A DNA stretch of 64,000 bases from Cloeon dipterum (taxonomy: Eukaryota; Arthropoda; Insecta; Ephemeroptera; Baetidae), in the NCBI RefSeq assembly GCF_949628265.1, contig NC_088789.1, forward strand, positions 248,001-312,000. The letters run 5' to 3'. The translations under genes and the position numbers were made by a program. The number at the start of each line of letters is the position of its first letter. The stretch's first letter is position 1. The notes under the pieces are model-generated. The model was not told where the DNA came from. It was given only the letters and a program-made list of their open reading frames with translations, and made no database searches. This document shows positions 36,669 to 47,500 of the stretch, one piece after another.

Positions 36669-38337
36669 TTAAATCTCGGTTACATTACGGATCCACTCGC
36701 GGTGGTGGTAGATGTTAGTGAAAGCATTCGGGAAATTGTTCAATGCGCAGAAATTGTTGTTGACCAGCCCGACTAGCTCGTCCTGATTTGATCGTGCTTG
36801 ATTTTGCCAAACAAAACCTCCTCCTTCGTCACCTCCGCATGCTCCAACATTTGGCGCGCCAGCACAGAACTGATCTTTACCCAGTGACACCTTTTTCTGA
36901 GTAAACAACGATCGACACACTTCTCTATCAATTACAGACATTTCTGCAACCCTCATCCTCAGCGTATCGGTGTATTTGGCATACTGAAAAAATCAGGACT
37001 CTTAATAAAGGTTTCTTGTGAAAATTGCGTTTTCTATAAAATAATTAAAAATTGATCGCGAATATTTTTTATTCATAGGGTTCAACGAGTTTGATCCGGA
37101 AAAAACCAAAAATTTTCGCAGATTTTATATGAGTAATGATAGTCAGAAATTGGAAAAACATGTCTTATGTGGACATAAAAAACGCATTTCACGAAAAATG
37201 ATGAACAAGCAAAAAGCATAACTCGATCTATAATGGAAGCTCATATAATGAAAATATTAATTTTAACCTTTAGCAGCTTTAAATTACTATTAAAAACTGG
37301 GAAAATGAATTATTAACTCCCCAGTTGCCCATTTTATTTCGGATTTTTAAATCGAAAATTTGTCAAAATATTTTTTTGTAAATTAAACAAAATTCAGAAA
37401 AGTACAAAAAATGTATTGTTGCTCTATTGATTGGAAAGATATATCTTCTTGCTATTTATTCGACGAGAAAAACAAAATTATTCAAATCTATAGGAATCAT
37501 TTCTAAGTACCTAATCTGACTGCTATTTCACTCACCTGAGTGCGTCCCAGACCTGCAAGTCTACCAAATGTATTCGGTGCAATCGGCGTTTCAGTCAATC
37601 GAATTGAACGGGTGAAATCGCTGAAGTTCATGTCGAACTTGGTCTATAATTAGCAGGTCAAAAGAGGCAAAACTTTAATTTATCTTTGGCACAGTTTCAA
37701 TTGAAATAACCTTCACAGCTACGATATCGTTTGAATTTGTGGTCTCGTCGAAACCGGGATGATAAATTTGTGCATCTGCCTCGTAGACAATACCCGTCTC
37801 AAAGGTGATAGTACAGGTCGCAATCATGGGGGATGCAACCCTGTAAAACCAAGATTGTGATTAATAAAAAATCATGCGCGTATAATATGACATTTCTTAA
37901 ACATTATTCAAACCTTTTTAAACAAGTAGCTGTTGTGAGGATCCAGTTTTTGGAAATGATGACTCCGTGGCAGCCGTGCGATGACGCCCAAGGGCCTATA
38001 CGAATCGACACTTGCCACGGGAACTCTGCGATGCCAGCATAACGATCGATGTAGTCCACAGAAACGATTCCCTCGGCGTGGTCTGAATGAAGATATGTTA
38101 ACTTCTTCATAATAAGTCAATTTTAATTAATTAAATCAATTCATGATAATTTTTTTTGCAAAATAGTTAAAATACACTAAAATAATTAAGTGCTGAAGTC
38201 ATTTGAGGTGTGAGTAAGATAAAACAAATCCACTTGGAGAAGAAAAAAACTAGCTTAATAAAAATAGGAAAATATTTACCCCACGATAAAGCAGCACAAA
38301 AAATTAGCAACAAACAAGTTGCTTGAAATGCCCCCAT
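36669..38337 (-). CDS. Serine protease homologue SPH1 (non-catalytic)
   Basis: Exons 38337-38280, 38082-37914, 37840-37711, 37643-37536 and 36983-36669 give 259 aa. MGAFQATCLLLIFCAALSW is the signal peptide. The chymotrypsin fold is recognised by EFPWQVSIR, VIISKNWILTT, the SNDIVAVK Asp region and REWIRNVTEI at the end. Catalytic His is replaced: WILTTATC in place of WVLTAAHC puts Thr72 at the site. Catalytic Ser is also replaced: CGGDEGGG in place of GDSGGP puts Glu208 there. The Asp (SNDI) remains. There is no R-IVGG activation site, only GIVSVDYIDR. It is therefore expected to bind rather than cleave, as other secreted insect protease homologues do in immunity or clotting. SPH2 is the adjacent paralogue with the same five-exon plan. 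Confidence 0.9.
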
Positions 38338-38949
38338 CGAAATTGACCAATATTATATCCTCCTTATTAAATTCTTCTAGATCAGAATTTGAGGCCAAAC
38401 GGTTTCCGTTTCGCGACTGACTGAACTATTTACCCGCGGTACGAGATATTTTTAAAGTAAAAGTGTTGTTTTTTGGCCTCGACCCAACCGGTCTGCGCGT
38501 GAACATTATTTGGCACTTTTGCAATTTCTAAAAGCACCAAATTTTTTACTATTGGTTTTAATTAAAAGAGGATTGATGACTGAAAATTCCTGGATATGCG
38601 TTTGTTGCCACTGCATGAATTATTTGTCCTTTTTCGAAATCAGTTGAAGCGAAATTATGAGTAAATGTAAAGTAGAGCTAACAATGAGTAACAAATTTTT
38701 TATTTCCCAACAAAAAGTTTTAAACGCTATTGGACGACCAAAGAAATCAAAATTTTCCGAGATAATGTGGTTAAACGCAGTATAAATTTTGGACTAAATT
38801 TGAAAAGTCTGAGATTTTACTGTTTTTTGTAGAACTAATTTATTATTGATCTACTATAAAGCGTTTCATTTCTTCATCAATAAAAGATTTCATTTCCTGT
38901 TTAAGAAACAAAATTTTATTCTAATCCTAAAATTATAGCAGTGTCAATT
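38338..38949. other. Spacer between SPH1 and SPH2
   Basis: About 610 bp, holding the SPH1 upstream region and the SPH2 3' end. AAACCGTTTG-type sequence and GTTTCGCGACTGACTG near 38400 may belong to the SPH1 promoter. No gene is seen. Confidence 0.5.
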
Positions 38950-40395
38950 TTAAATTCCGGTGATATTCCTGATCCACTCGCGGTGGAAGTAGACGTCGGT
39001 GAATGCCGTCGGGAAGTTGTTGAGGGAGCAGAAGTTGTCGCTGATCAGCCCTACCAGCAGACTTTCGTCCGAATTTTGTTTCCGCGAGACGAAGCCGCCG
39101 CCTTCGTCTCCGCGACAAGCGCCCGTGATGGCGGAGCCAGCGCAGAACTGATCTCCGCCCAGCGGCACGTTTTTCTGGGAGAACAACGATCGACACACTT
39201 CCGAATCCATCACGGTCATCTCAGTTATCCTTAGATGTTTAGAATAAAGTGCTGCCTCATACTGAAATTTTAAAGTAAAATTAAACTGAACAAATTTCAT
39301 TTTTTTGTAGTGATTTATGCAAATTTATATTTATTAGAATAAAAGTTAAGGCATTTTTAAAGGTATATTATGATGAGTTTATTCGCTTAATTTTATTTAT
39401 TCCTGTTTAATTTTTTACTAATTTAACGAACAGCAAATAATGTAATACATTTACATTTTAGACAAAACTCTCTTAGTTGACGGATAGTGTCGTCCACATT
39501 TCATTCTTACACATACTATTAAATATGCAATTTGACTGAACCTCAACTTAAAGCATCGATCCACACGAAATGCAGTTTTAGTTAATTATGCAAAAATGTT
39601 AAATATTAAACTTGCCAAGAAAATTAGCGATTTTAACTCACGTGGTCCAGCCCCCAGCCAGCGAGTTCTCCTTTGTTATATGCAGAAATCGGATCGTCCG
39701 TCAGAGGAATTGATTTAGTGAAATCGTTGAAGTTGATATCAAACCTGGTCTGCAAATAAATTATAAATTTATTTTGAAAATTAAAGAGAAATCCATGTTT
39801 ACCTTGAGCAAAGCGATGTCGTTTGAATTTGAATACTGCTGGTAGTCAGGGTGATTGCGGATTAGGCCGACCTCGTAAACGATTCCCGGATTTAATATGT
39901 CGATTGTGCCGGTCGAAATGAGTGGATTTACAACTCTGGAATGGAACACTGCTGCTTGATTTTAATTCTTTTATTGCCTTCCAGTAATCGAACCCTTTCA
40001 AGCAGCTTCCGGTGGTCAGAATCCAGCTTTTGGAAATGATGACACCTCCGCACTCGTGCACCGACGGACTTAAATCCCGAATCGATACTTGCCACGGAAA
40101 ATCACCTAAATTGGCTTCGCGGCCGTTTTTCACATACACAATGCATTCTATCACACCTGAAAAATAATTTTCTTCGTTTTTATTTTTATCTGCTGATTAT
40201 TGGCAAAAAAAAAAAACTTATTTCAAAGGTTCTCTAAGATCAATTTACTAAGAATTGATCCGCAGGACCAACGTTTCTGTTATATTTTAGTGTAAGTTTG
40301 AATGAAAAATTATTAAATTAATATTTAATTTTTTTCTTACCCAAAAAGAGAGTGGCACAGAATATTAGCGCCAAACACATTGTCTGGACAGACAT
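38950..40395 (-). CDS. Serine protease homologue SPH2 (non-catalytic)
   Basis: Exons 40395-40341, 40156-39994, 39935-39803, 39749-39642 and 39261-38950 give 256 aa. MSVQTMCLALIFCATLFLG is the signal peptide. The fold motifs are GDFPWQVSIR, GGVIISKSWILTTGSC, NPGIVYEVGLIRNHPDYQQY, SNDIALLK, LAGWGLDH, EMTVMDSEVCRSLF, GGDQFCAGS and REWIRNITGI. His is replaced by Ser69 (TTGSC) and Ser by Glu206 (CRGDEGGG), while the Asp is kept. The same Ser-to-Glu change in SPH1 shows loss of catalysis before duplication. The exon lengths match SPH1 closely. Likely a secreted binding or regulatory protein; partner unknown. Confidence 0.9.
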
Positions 40396-40904
40396 TTTGG
40401 AAGCCCTCTATGTAATCTTCATATTCGCTTGGGAAATTTTCTCGTTTGAAATGTAAAAATCGTGTCCGTGGTCCAGTTTAGATTACTCAACTGCCCCGGT
40501 GGTTGGGCTTGTTAAGTGAGCTCACCGGAACCATACAAGAATTCAGCCAATAGGCGTGTGGCACAGATTCGCGACAAGGTCAATTAAAGCGGAAGCGGCA
40601 GACATGCACCAGTCAGCGTCACATTTTCACGAATGGAAACTGTGGACCCGAGTGGAAAATCTGAAAAAAAAACTATGTAGCCCAGCCTTTAAAGATAATA
40701 TTTAAAAAAAATTAAACTCGCCGATTTTGAAAAAAAAAATCCATTTGAATGAAATATATAAAATTATAAAAATGTTATTGACAACTATATATCTTTAGTT
40801 TTACGTTTAAATTCTTTGCCTTTTGCAGGCTGTTTGCAGAATATAATTAAGGATTTGTCAAGAGAGAAGAAATGGAATTCACCCCTCATCCAAGCTGAAA
40901 CTTT
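40396..40904. other. SPH2 upstream region
   Basis: No coding sequence is seen. Somewhat GC-richer DNA at 40480-40640 may be regulatory. Confidence 0.4.
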
Positions 40905-41162
40905 ATTTATTTATTTTTTTTGCTCTTTTTATCCCTGTCCTCTCGGAGCGGGAAGGGCGCGCACTGCACTAGCACGAATGCTGAAACCCTGGTCCCAATA
41001 ACACCGCGAACGGATTGAATGGGCGCACCAGGCCGCACAGGAACCCAGCCCACTCAAGGGCCACTTGCCTCCGCACCGAGGACTGCTGCTTGAAACGCTA
41101 GACATTCGTCCCGTGAAGCCAAATCACGCATGCTGGAAAGGTGCAAACCAGCAAGTAGCGAG
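40905..41162 (-). mobile_element. SINE-like repeat S1, complete copy on minus strand
   Basis: The A tail appears as a T-run at about 40905-40920, followed by CTCTTTTTATCCCTGTCCTC, the GGGCGCGCACTGCACTAGCA core, GGGCGCACCAGGCCGCACAG and, at the far end, GGTGCAAACCAGCAAGTAGC. It lies between SPH2 and the lone first exon of a third SPH gene. Confidence 0.75.
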
Positions 41163-41377
41163 AAATGTTAGTCATCCGATAATTTTTACACAGAACATTT
41201 TAACATAATTTTAAAATAAATCATGAACGAATGAATGAATCAATAACGCAAATTGAAAACAAATAGAAAATATAACGCTTTTGTTATTTTGCGACAGTTT
41301 AATTTTTTATATTAAAAAAATTAAGATAGAATATAGCGATAAAATGCCTAGCTTGTATTTTAAAAACAAATACTTAC

Positions 41378-41435
41378 ACCAAATGACGGTGGCACTCAAC
41401 AGAAGCACCAAACACGATGTCTTGATTGCTGGCAT
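41378..41435 (-). pseudogene. Lone signal-peptide exon of a third SPH gene
   Basis: Encodes MPAIKTSCLVLLLSATVIW and then a phase-1 donor (TGGT|GTAAGT). Length (58 nt), phase and the (T)SCLVLLLSA pattern match exon 1 of SPH1 (MGAFQATCLLLIFCAALSW). No downstream exons exist before SPH2, whose own first exon lies at 40395-40341. Either the rest was deleted, with a SINE now in the gap, or this is an alternative first exon for SPH2. Confidence 0.5.
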
Positions 41436-41589
41436 CCTAAAGTGGAATGCTACAGGGCAACAATTGAAAAATTATTTGAATTGTTGGATGCCAGAAACAA
41501 TTGATCGATAAAAAATTTGTTCAACAATTTGCAATAAAAAAAGGATCTTCCTATTACAATAAAAAATCAAATTTTGCCAATGTTCTCCA

Positions 41590-41870
41590 AAATTAACAGT
41601 GCTTGAACATATTTTCTTGGCATATTTTCCGATTCCTCTCGTCGAGATCTGTCCAATTGTGTATATATGCCACTTATTGGGGAAACTCTTGGTTTTGAAA
41701 TTAAATCGGATTTCAAGTAAGGAGACAGCCATTACCATTTGAAAAGCACGGTAACTTTCCAGCCAATTTTCTCAAAAAATTACAGCGCTTCTTAGGTCAA
41801 TTAAGGCTTTAACTGAATCCTAAGGGGCGAGGTTATGTATTGGCAACAAGCATTTTCCAGGCTTTTGCAG
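41590..41870 (+). repeat. Dispersed repeat G1, copy 1
   Basis: Carries GATTCCTCTCGTCGAGATCT, GGGGAAACTCTTGG and CAAGTAAGGAGACAG, followed by a CTTTCCAGCCAATTTTCTCA block and GCATTTTCCAGG. Related copies are at 42665-42815 (right half), 46075-46265 (minus) and 54690-54905. No ORF is conserved. Confidence 0.55.
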
Positions 41871-42664
41871 TATCATTCCTCTTTAACTATCTTTAAACAT
41901 TTGAAGAATTTTATTTGCTTTATAAACGTATTGTGTTCTGCGTCTGTTATCGCATTGTTAAGTTTTTAGGACACAATGACGAGTGGCAAAAATATCTAGT
42001 TGTATCTTCAGTTTTTTACGTTTGTCACTCAATCAATTATCGACAACATCTGTGAAGTTAAAAGTCATCGATTGTTAAGAGAGTGATCCGAGGGAATTAA
42101 TTGATAACAAACATAATAAAGAAGTTTCATCAAGTGGTAAAAATTGAATGGCTATAAATCTACTTAAATGCCAAAACGACGTTGTTTTCTTTGGAAAAAT
42201 GGGAAAAATGGATGGGGAATTTTTTTTTCAGAACGAAATTTCGACTATTATAAATAAAGTTTTTGGCTCCTACAATTTTTTTTGGCAAGAATGAACAACA
42301 ATAATAACAACAAGAGGCGAAAAAACCTTGAACCTGGAGATTATTGACCCTCTTCCCGCTCGCTTTGCCTCTCTTCTCGATATACGCAAACTTTTCCTCG
42401 TATATTTTGTGCGTGCTCTCGTGTGTGTATATTGTGATTTGTATCTGCTTGTTTGGAGGGAGCAGGTCTGTTGGGGAACGAGTTGTCGCTTGAACGGAAG
42501 ACCTACGGCCGCGACGCACGTGCCACCCTCCAGTGTGTATAATTACTCGGCATCAATCATCATTTCGGGCGACACGTGAGCCGAAAAAACGCAAAATTGC
42601 ATCCTGTAGAAGCACGAAATCTTATGACAACGCCAAAAGTAAAAATGAGCTTGCTACACAGTAA

Positions 42665-42815
42665 AATTTCAAATAAAGTAAGGAGACAGTTCTAGTAAGG
42701 AGACAGCGCTAACTTTGCAGCCACTTTTTCTCAAAAATTTAGGTAAATTTTTGCTTCAACTGAATCATATGCATTCGGCTACAAGAATTTTCCAGGAATT
42801 TTAGCAGGTATAAAT
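42665..42815 (+). repeat. Dispersed repeat G1, copy 2 (partial)
   Basis: AGTAAGGAGACAG occurs twice in 25 bp, followed by TTTGCAGCCACTTTTTCTCA and GAATTTTCCAGG, matching the right half of copy 1. Confidence 0.5.
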
Positions 42816-44579
42816 TTCGGCGTGGAACGAAGAGAAGTACACTATGTTAGCAATCGAGCGAATCGCGAAAAACAAATTGAATGTCGCGTGAAAACTGGAG
42901 CGGCGAGATTGGAGGGTGGATGAAGATTGGAGGGTTACAAAGGGGGCGAGCGAGAGTGAGTTATATCTCGCGCGCCACTTTCACAGGCTGCTTGCCAGCC
43001 ACTTATCGGCCGGCACATCTTTAATTTCCTTTTTGCATACCGGCGTTTAGCTGGGTTGAGCAGAGCCAAGCCGGCTACATGCAGCAGACGCAGAGGCTGC
43101 GCGCCTCCTGACAACCAGAATCCATCATCGTGCTGATAACACGCTCGTCGAGAGATTCACCTCCGCCGCGTGCGAGCAGATATACACACGCACACATTAT
43201 TCGCTCTTGACTTGCTTGCTCTCCGGTCTCCGGAGCACAGACAGAGCAGCAAAAGTGTCAACTATAGCGTAGAAAAATGGACACAGAAGGGAAATATACT
43301 TTAAGAATGTTTTAATTTGCAATTTAATAAACTACAAAATTCGCTACTGTCATGATTTTTTTCAATTTTTTCATTTTTTTACTTTTTCAGCACAATGTCT
43401 CCTTCAAATCGTGTGAGTTTCTTAATTTTTTATTATTAACAAGAAAAGAACAAAAAAAAAATGCAAAATTGTAGCTGTGTTAATAGGGCCAAAATCATGT
43501 CTCAAAATCAATTTATTTTGCACCAAATAACAGTCTAAAAACATTTGACTTTTCCCGGGAAAACTCACCTTGTTTTCACACACAAAGAAATAAAGCCATT
43601 TTATATTTTTAACTCTCACTGTTTGAATAAAAAAATTAAACCAATAAAATATAGGAAATAATTTAAAAATAAAAGCCTGCGTATTCATTTTTGCGTGATG
43701 TATCTTTATTTATTGCACTGCGTTGAATAGAGAGCCGCCAGCCGAACGGAGTCGGACGAAAGGCCAACAAAGAATTCGACTCGGAATTTTAGAAAACTGC
43801 CTCAAGAGGTGATATCACAAAATTAAACTGATTGCTTGCTGCGTTTATATGCATGTAGAGCGATAGTATTTCCTTTACAATTATTAGCGATGCGTCAGTT
43901 TTGTTAGACAGAGTTAATTTGCAGGCGAGCGTGGCTGCACGCCAGCCAGCTCTCTCGTTGTTATGACTTAGATCTAACAAGACTTTTTGATTTCCAACAA
44001 AGCAGCGATGACACAGAGGGGAGGGAGGGGGGAGAGATAAGGGGAAACAAAAACACATTTTTAAATCAGGGCTGCGATTTTTTTATGCAAATTTCTAAAA
44101 ATGTGAATTGTTACGTTTTTTCAAGAAAAATAATGAGGTTGCAAATTGAGAAGCCGATTAAAATCTTCAAAATAAAAATAAAACAACATTTTCAGAGTTA
44201 TGGAATTAAATTTCGCACTTTACACAATTTCTGCGGTTGATTGTCTTATATTTTATAATTTATCTTTCAAATTATTTAGAAAAAAAATCATGTTAAAATA
44301 TTAAATAAATTAATGACAATGCAGAAAATCATAAAAATAAAAATTAGTAAGACTTTAAAAAATAATTAAAGGGCAGCCCTGACATTTAGAAAGAAAGTTA
44401 AGAACGGAAGGTGAGAGCGGAACTGCTGCAAAAGGCGAGTGTGTAAGGGAGTCGTCAGAGCACTTAGAAACTAAATAATCTGATTGTTATTAGCACACTA
44501 TGAAGGTCAGAGCGGTAAAATTGTCACTTTATGTGTCGCACAGTCGAGATCAGAAAACTGTTTGGTCTCAGCGTCCGTC

Positions 44580-47500
44580 TCACGCTTTCGGGCTGGTCGG
44601 TTTGTAGCCGAGGTTCTTGCGCTGCAGGAAAAGGTGGATCTCGCGGAAGTTGGGCCGCGCGTTCGCAGACGTCTGCCAGCACTCGCTCATCAGGTCGAAA
44701 ATCTCTTTTGGGCAGTTCTTCGGCTGCTCCAGATACATCTGACACAGAAATTCCATTATTAGTAAATTACATTTAAATTTTCTTAGAAGGTTATAAAACA
44801 GTCCACAGGTCGTGCAAACCTAAAAGTCTCATTTTTTTAAATTTAAAATTTTCTAAGAAATATTTTTTACCTGGTGGCCATCATCATCACAGATGTGTGC
44901 CAGGTTTTCGAGCACCTTGGCGTCACTGAGCTCCTCGAAGGGCTGCTCCCTGGCGAAGGTGAGCACCTCCCAAAGGGTCACAGCGAACGACCACACGTCG
45001 CTCTTACTTGAGAATTTTCCCTGAGTGGAAATAATCATTAAATATTTTTAGATTTTTGGGAATTTTGTGCAAATTTACGAGCAAGACACTTTCCCAGGCC
45101 ATCCACCTGAGTGGCAACGGCTGCTGGCCCTCCAGGGACACGTAGTCCGATGAGTAGAGCGCCCGACCTGAGCCCAGGTCTGATATTCTGATTGAGTAGC
45201 CAGGACCAACGAGGCAGTTTCTGTAATTTAATTAAAAATAAATTATTTTAGAATTGAGATATTAGACCGGGGAATTTGGATTTAAGACGGCGTTCTCCGA
45301 TTTTTCTGTGATTTTTGTGGAATTGAAATCACTCTTTGAAGGGCCTGCATTTATTTTAATTTCACAAAGAGGAATTTTAAATAAAATTAAATTGCACTCG
45401 CAAAATACATTTTGTTTGGATTGCCTTTAAAATTGAGTTTCATTAATTTTTGCAATTTTTCTACTATTTTTAACACCTTTTGAACACAAAATTTTCTTAC
45501 AGTGGTTCTTCTCAAATTTTAACGCCAAAAATTCCGTCCAATTGACTTCCTAATTTGCGGAGAACTGCTGTAAATAAATTTATGAATTGACCGTGAAACC
45601 TGTACATTCGATTTTTAATTCACCATGCGGATCTGAACAACTTGGAACTTTTTATCTGAGTGTAGCCCAGCATGAATAATTGATAATAGCAGTGTCAAAG
45701 GGTTGTTCGGGTGCGTGTGGACAGAGGGTTGGGTCCGAGCGCGAGGAGATATTAGCATAATGGGCAGGTGGAGCAAGAGCGAGAGTTTGTTTGTGAGCCG
45801 GGCTGTCGGTGTCGGCGACACACACGTGCCCTGCGGCCGACACCGGAAAGAGCAGCGGCAAAGGCAGTCGGGCCTGAAATTAGAGGACGCACCAGCTCGC
45901 ATAAGCACACTGTGCCCTGCATTCGCGATGAGCAGACACACACACACACGCCCTCCTGCCACTAACACGCAAACACACCACCCAAGTCAATTCCTCCTGA
46001 TATTTATTTTGAAAGAGGAAAATCCTGCAAAATGCTAGTTGCCAAAATGCATGAAGTTAAAATTGGCCTGTGTAAATTTGTGTTTCCTTACTAGGTCTGT
46101 CTCTTTACTAGCACTGTCTCCTTACTTGAAATACTATTTAATTTCCCAACAAAGAGTTTCCGTAAAAACGCAGTTGGACAGATCTCGACGTGAGAAATCG
46201 AAATCTGCCAATAAAATGTAGCCAACTGCTGCAAATTTTGTAGAAAATTAGAGAAATTAGAATTTTACTTCATTTTATATATTCCAAATTGTAGAGCAAA
46301 TAATTTTTAGTTGTCACCCTGCATCGATCCACTTAAATTAATCCCTCAAGGAAAAATTTCTTTGCAATCGCAGTTATTTGCAGCAATGCAGGGAGGCTTT
46401 CCCGAAACGAGTAAGTGTTTTATTTTCGAGCCGTTGCTGTTTACAAGGCACTCGATTCAGTTAGCGCCTCATTAAATCCAGATACAGAGAAAATAAGTCG
46501 CAATCGGCTCCTGGACATTGGAGGAAAATTTCTGGCAGCAATAATGCTGATAGGCGTCCATAAAGATTGTGCAATAAAATGCAGATAAACCACATGTTGG
46601 CAGCGCGTTTGAGCCGAAATAAAGCAGAGTTTGGACCACACCGCACACATACGAGGCCAGATTGATTCGGCGGCCGCGTGGCCTGCAGCCGCAATAAAGA
46701 TGCAGTCGTAAAAAATTTAGATACAAGCAGAGCGTTTTACTGCGGCAATAAATAGAATCGGATCGATGCATTCGCCGAATTATGCACGCGACGCACGGCT
46801 TTTCGTACCTGGTGGCCAGATCGCGGTGCACAAAGTTGAGCGACTCCAGGTACTTCATGCCCGAAGCGATTTGCGTCGCCATGTAGATCAGACTGCCGTA
46901 ACTGCAACAAAACAATAAAACTTGCGTTCATATATGCCTTTGCTTTTTTTGTTTTTGGCCAGAGCCAGTAATTTATTTTCTCCTTGGTTAGATATTAATA
47001 AAATGGGGTAAATTTACTGAAATTTATTTAATATTCGTGATAATTTTAAGGTATGAGAGCGTAATTTAGTTTTTTTTATCTTAAGAAATAATAAAATTAG
47101 TTAATTAACTTTAGTAACTTTTAGGAGATTTTTTTCTTTTGCCAAATAGGGATCAATAATTTTTTAATCGTTGGTGAAAACCAAACAAATTTTCCCAGTT
47201 GAGCATAATGTTTGTTAAACTAATGAACATTTTGCATTACAAACTTTCAAAATGATTTTTAAATGGAACAATTATTTTCATCGATTTTGAATACATTTTT
47301 TATTGCAAAAATGAGTAATTCTTGTTTCTAGACATGCATGTTTAATTGAATATTAAAATGCTAACGTTCATTTTATTTAATTTAACCCCGGAGAAAAAAA
47401 ATAATTTAGAGTATCAAAAGATTCGTTTCTAAGAATAATCAGAATTAAAAAAAATTCTTAAAAATATTGCTTTTGATTAAAAAGTCGAGTTTCTTTCAAT

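Larger units (their letters stand above)
41436..44579. other. Intergenic region upstream of SPH genes and downstream of DDR
   Basis: Contains two copies of repeat G1 (see 41590 and 42665) and a less AT-rich segment, 42330-43260, with CA-repeat stretches and clustered CG-rich sequence that looks regulatory. 43700-44040 is similar. No exon could be supported. Confidence 0.4.

Noticed and set aside
45703-46038. 111-aa ORF on the plus strand
   Set aside because: Lies inside a DDR intron in a CA-rich stretch with no domain or splice support.
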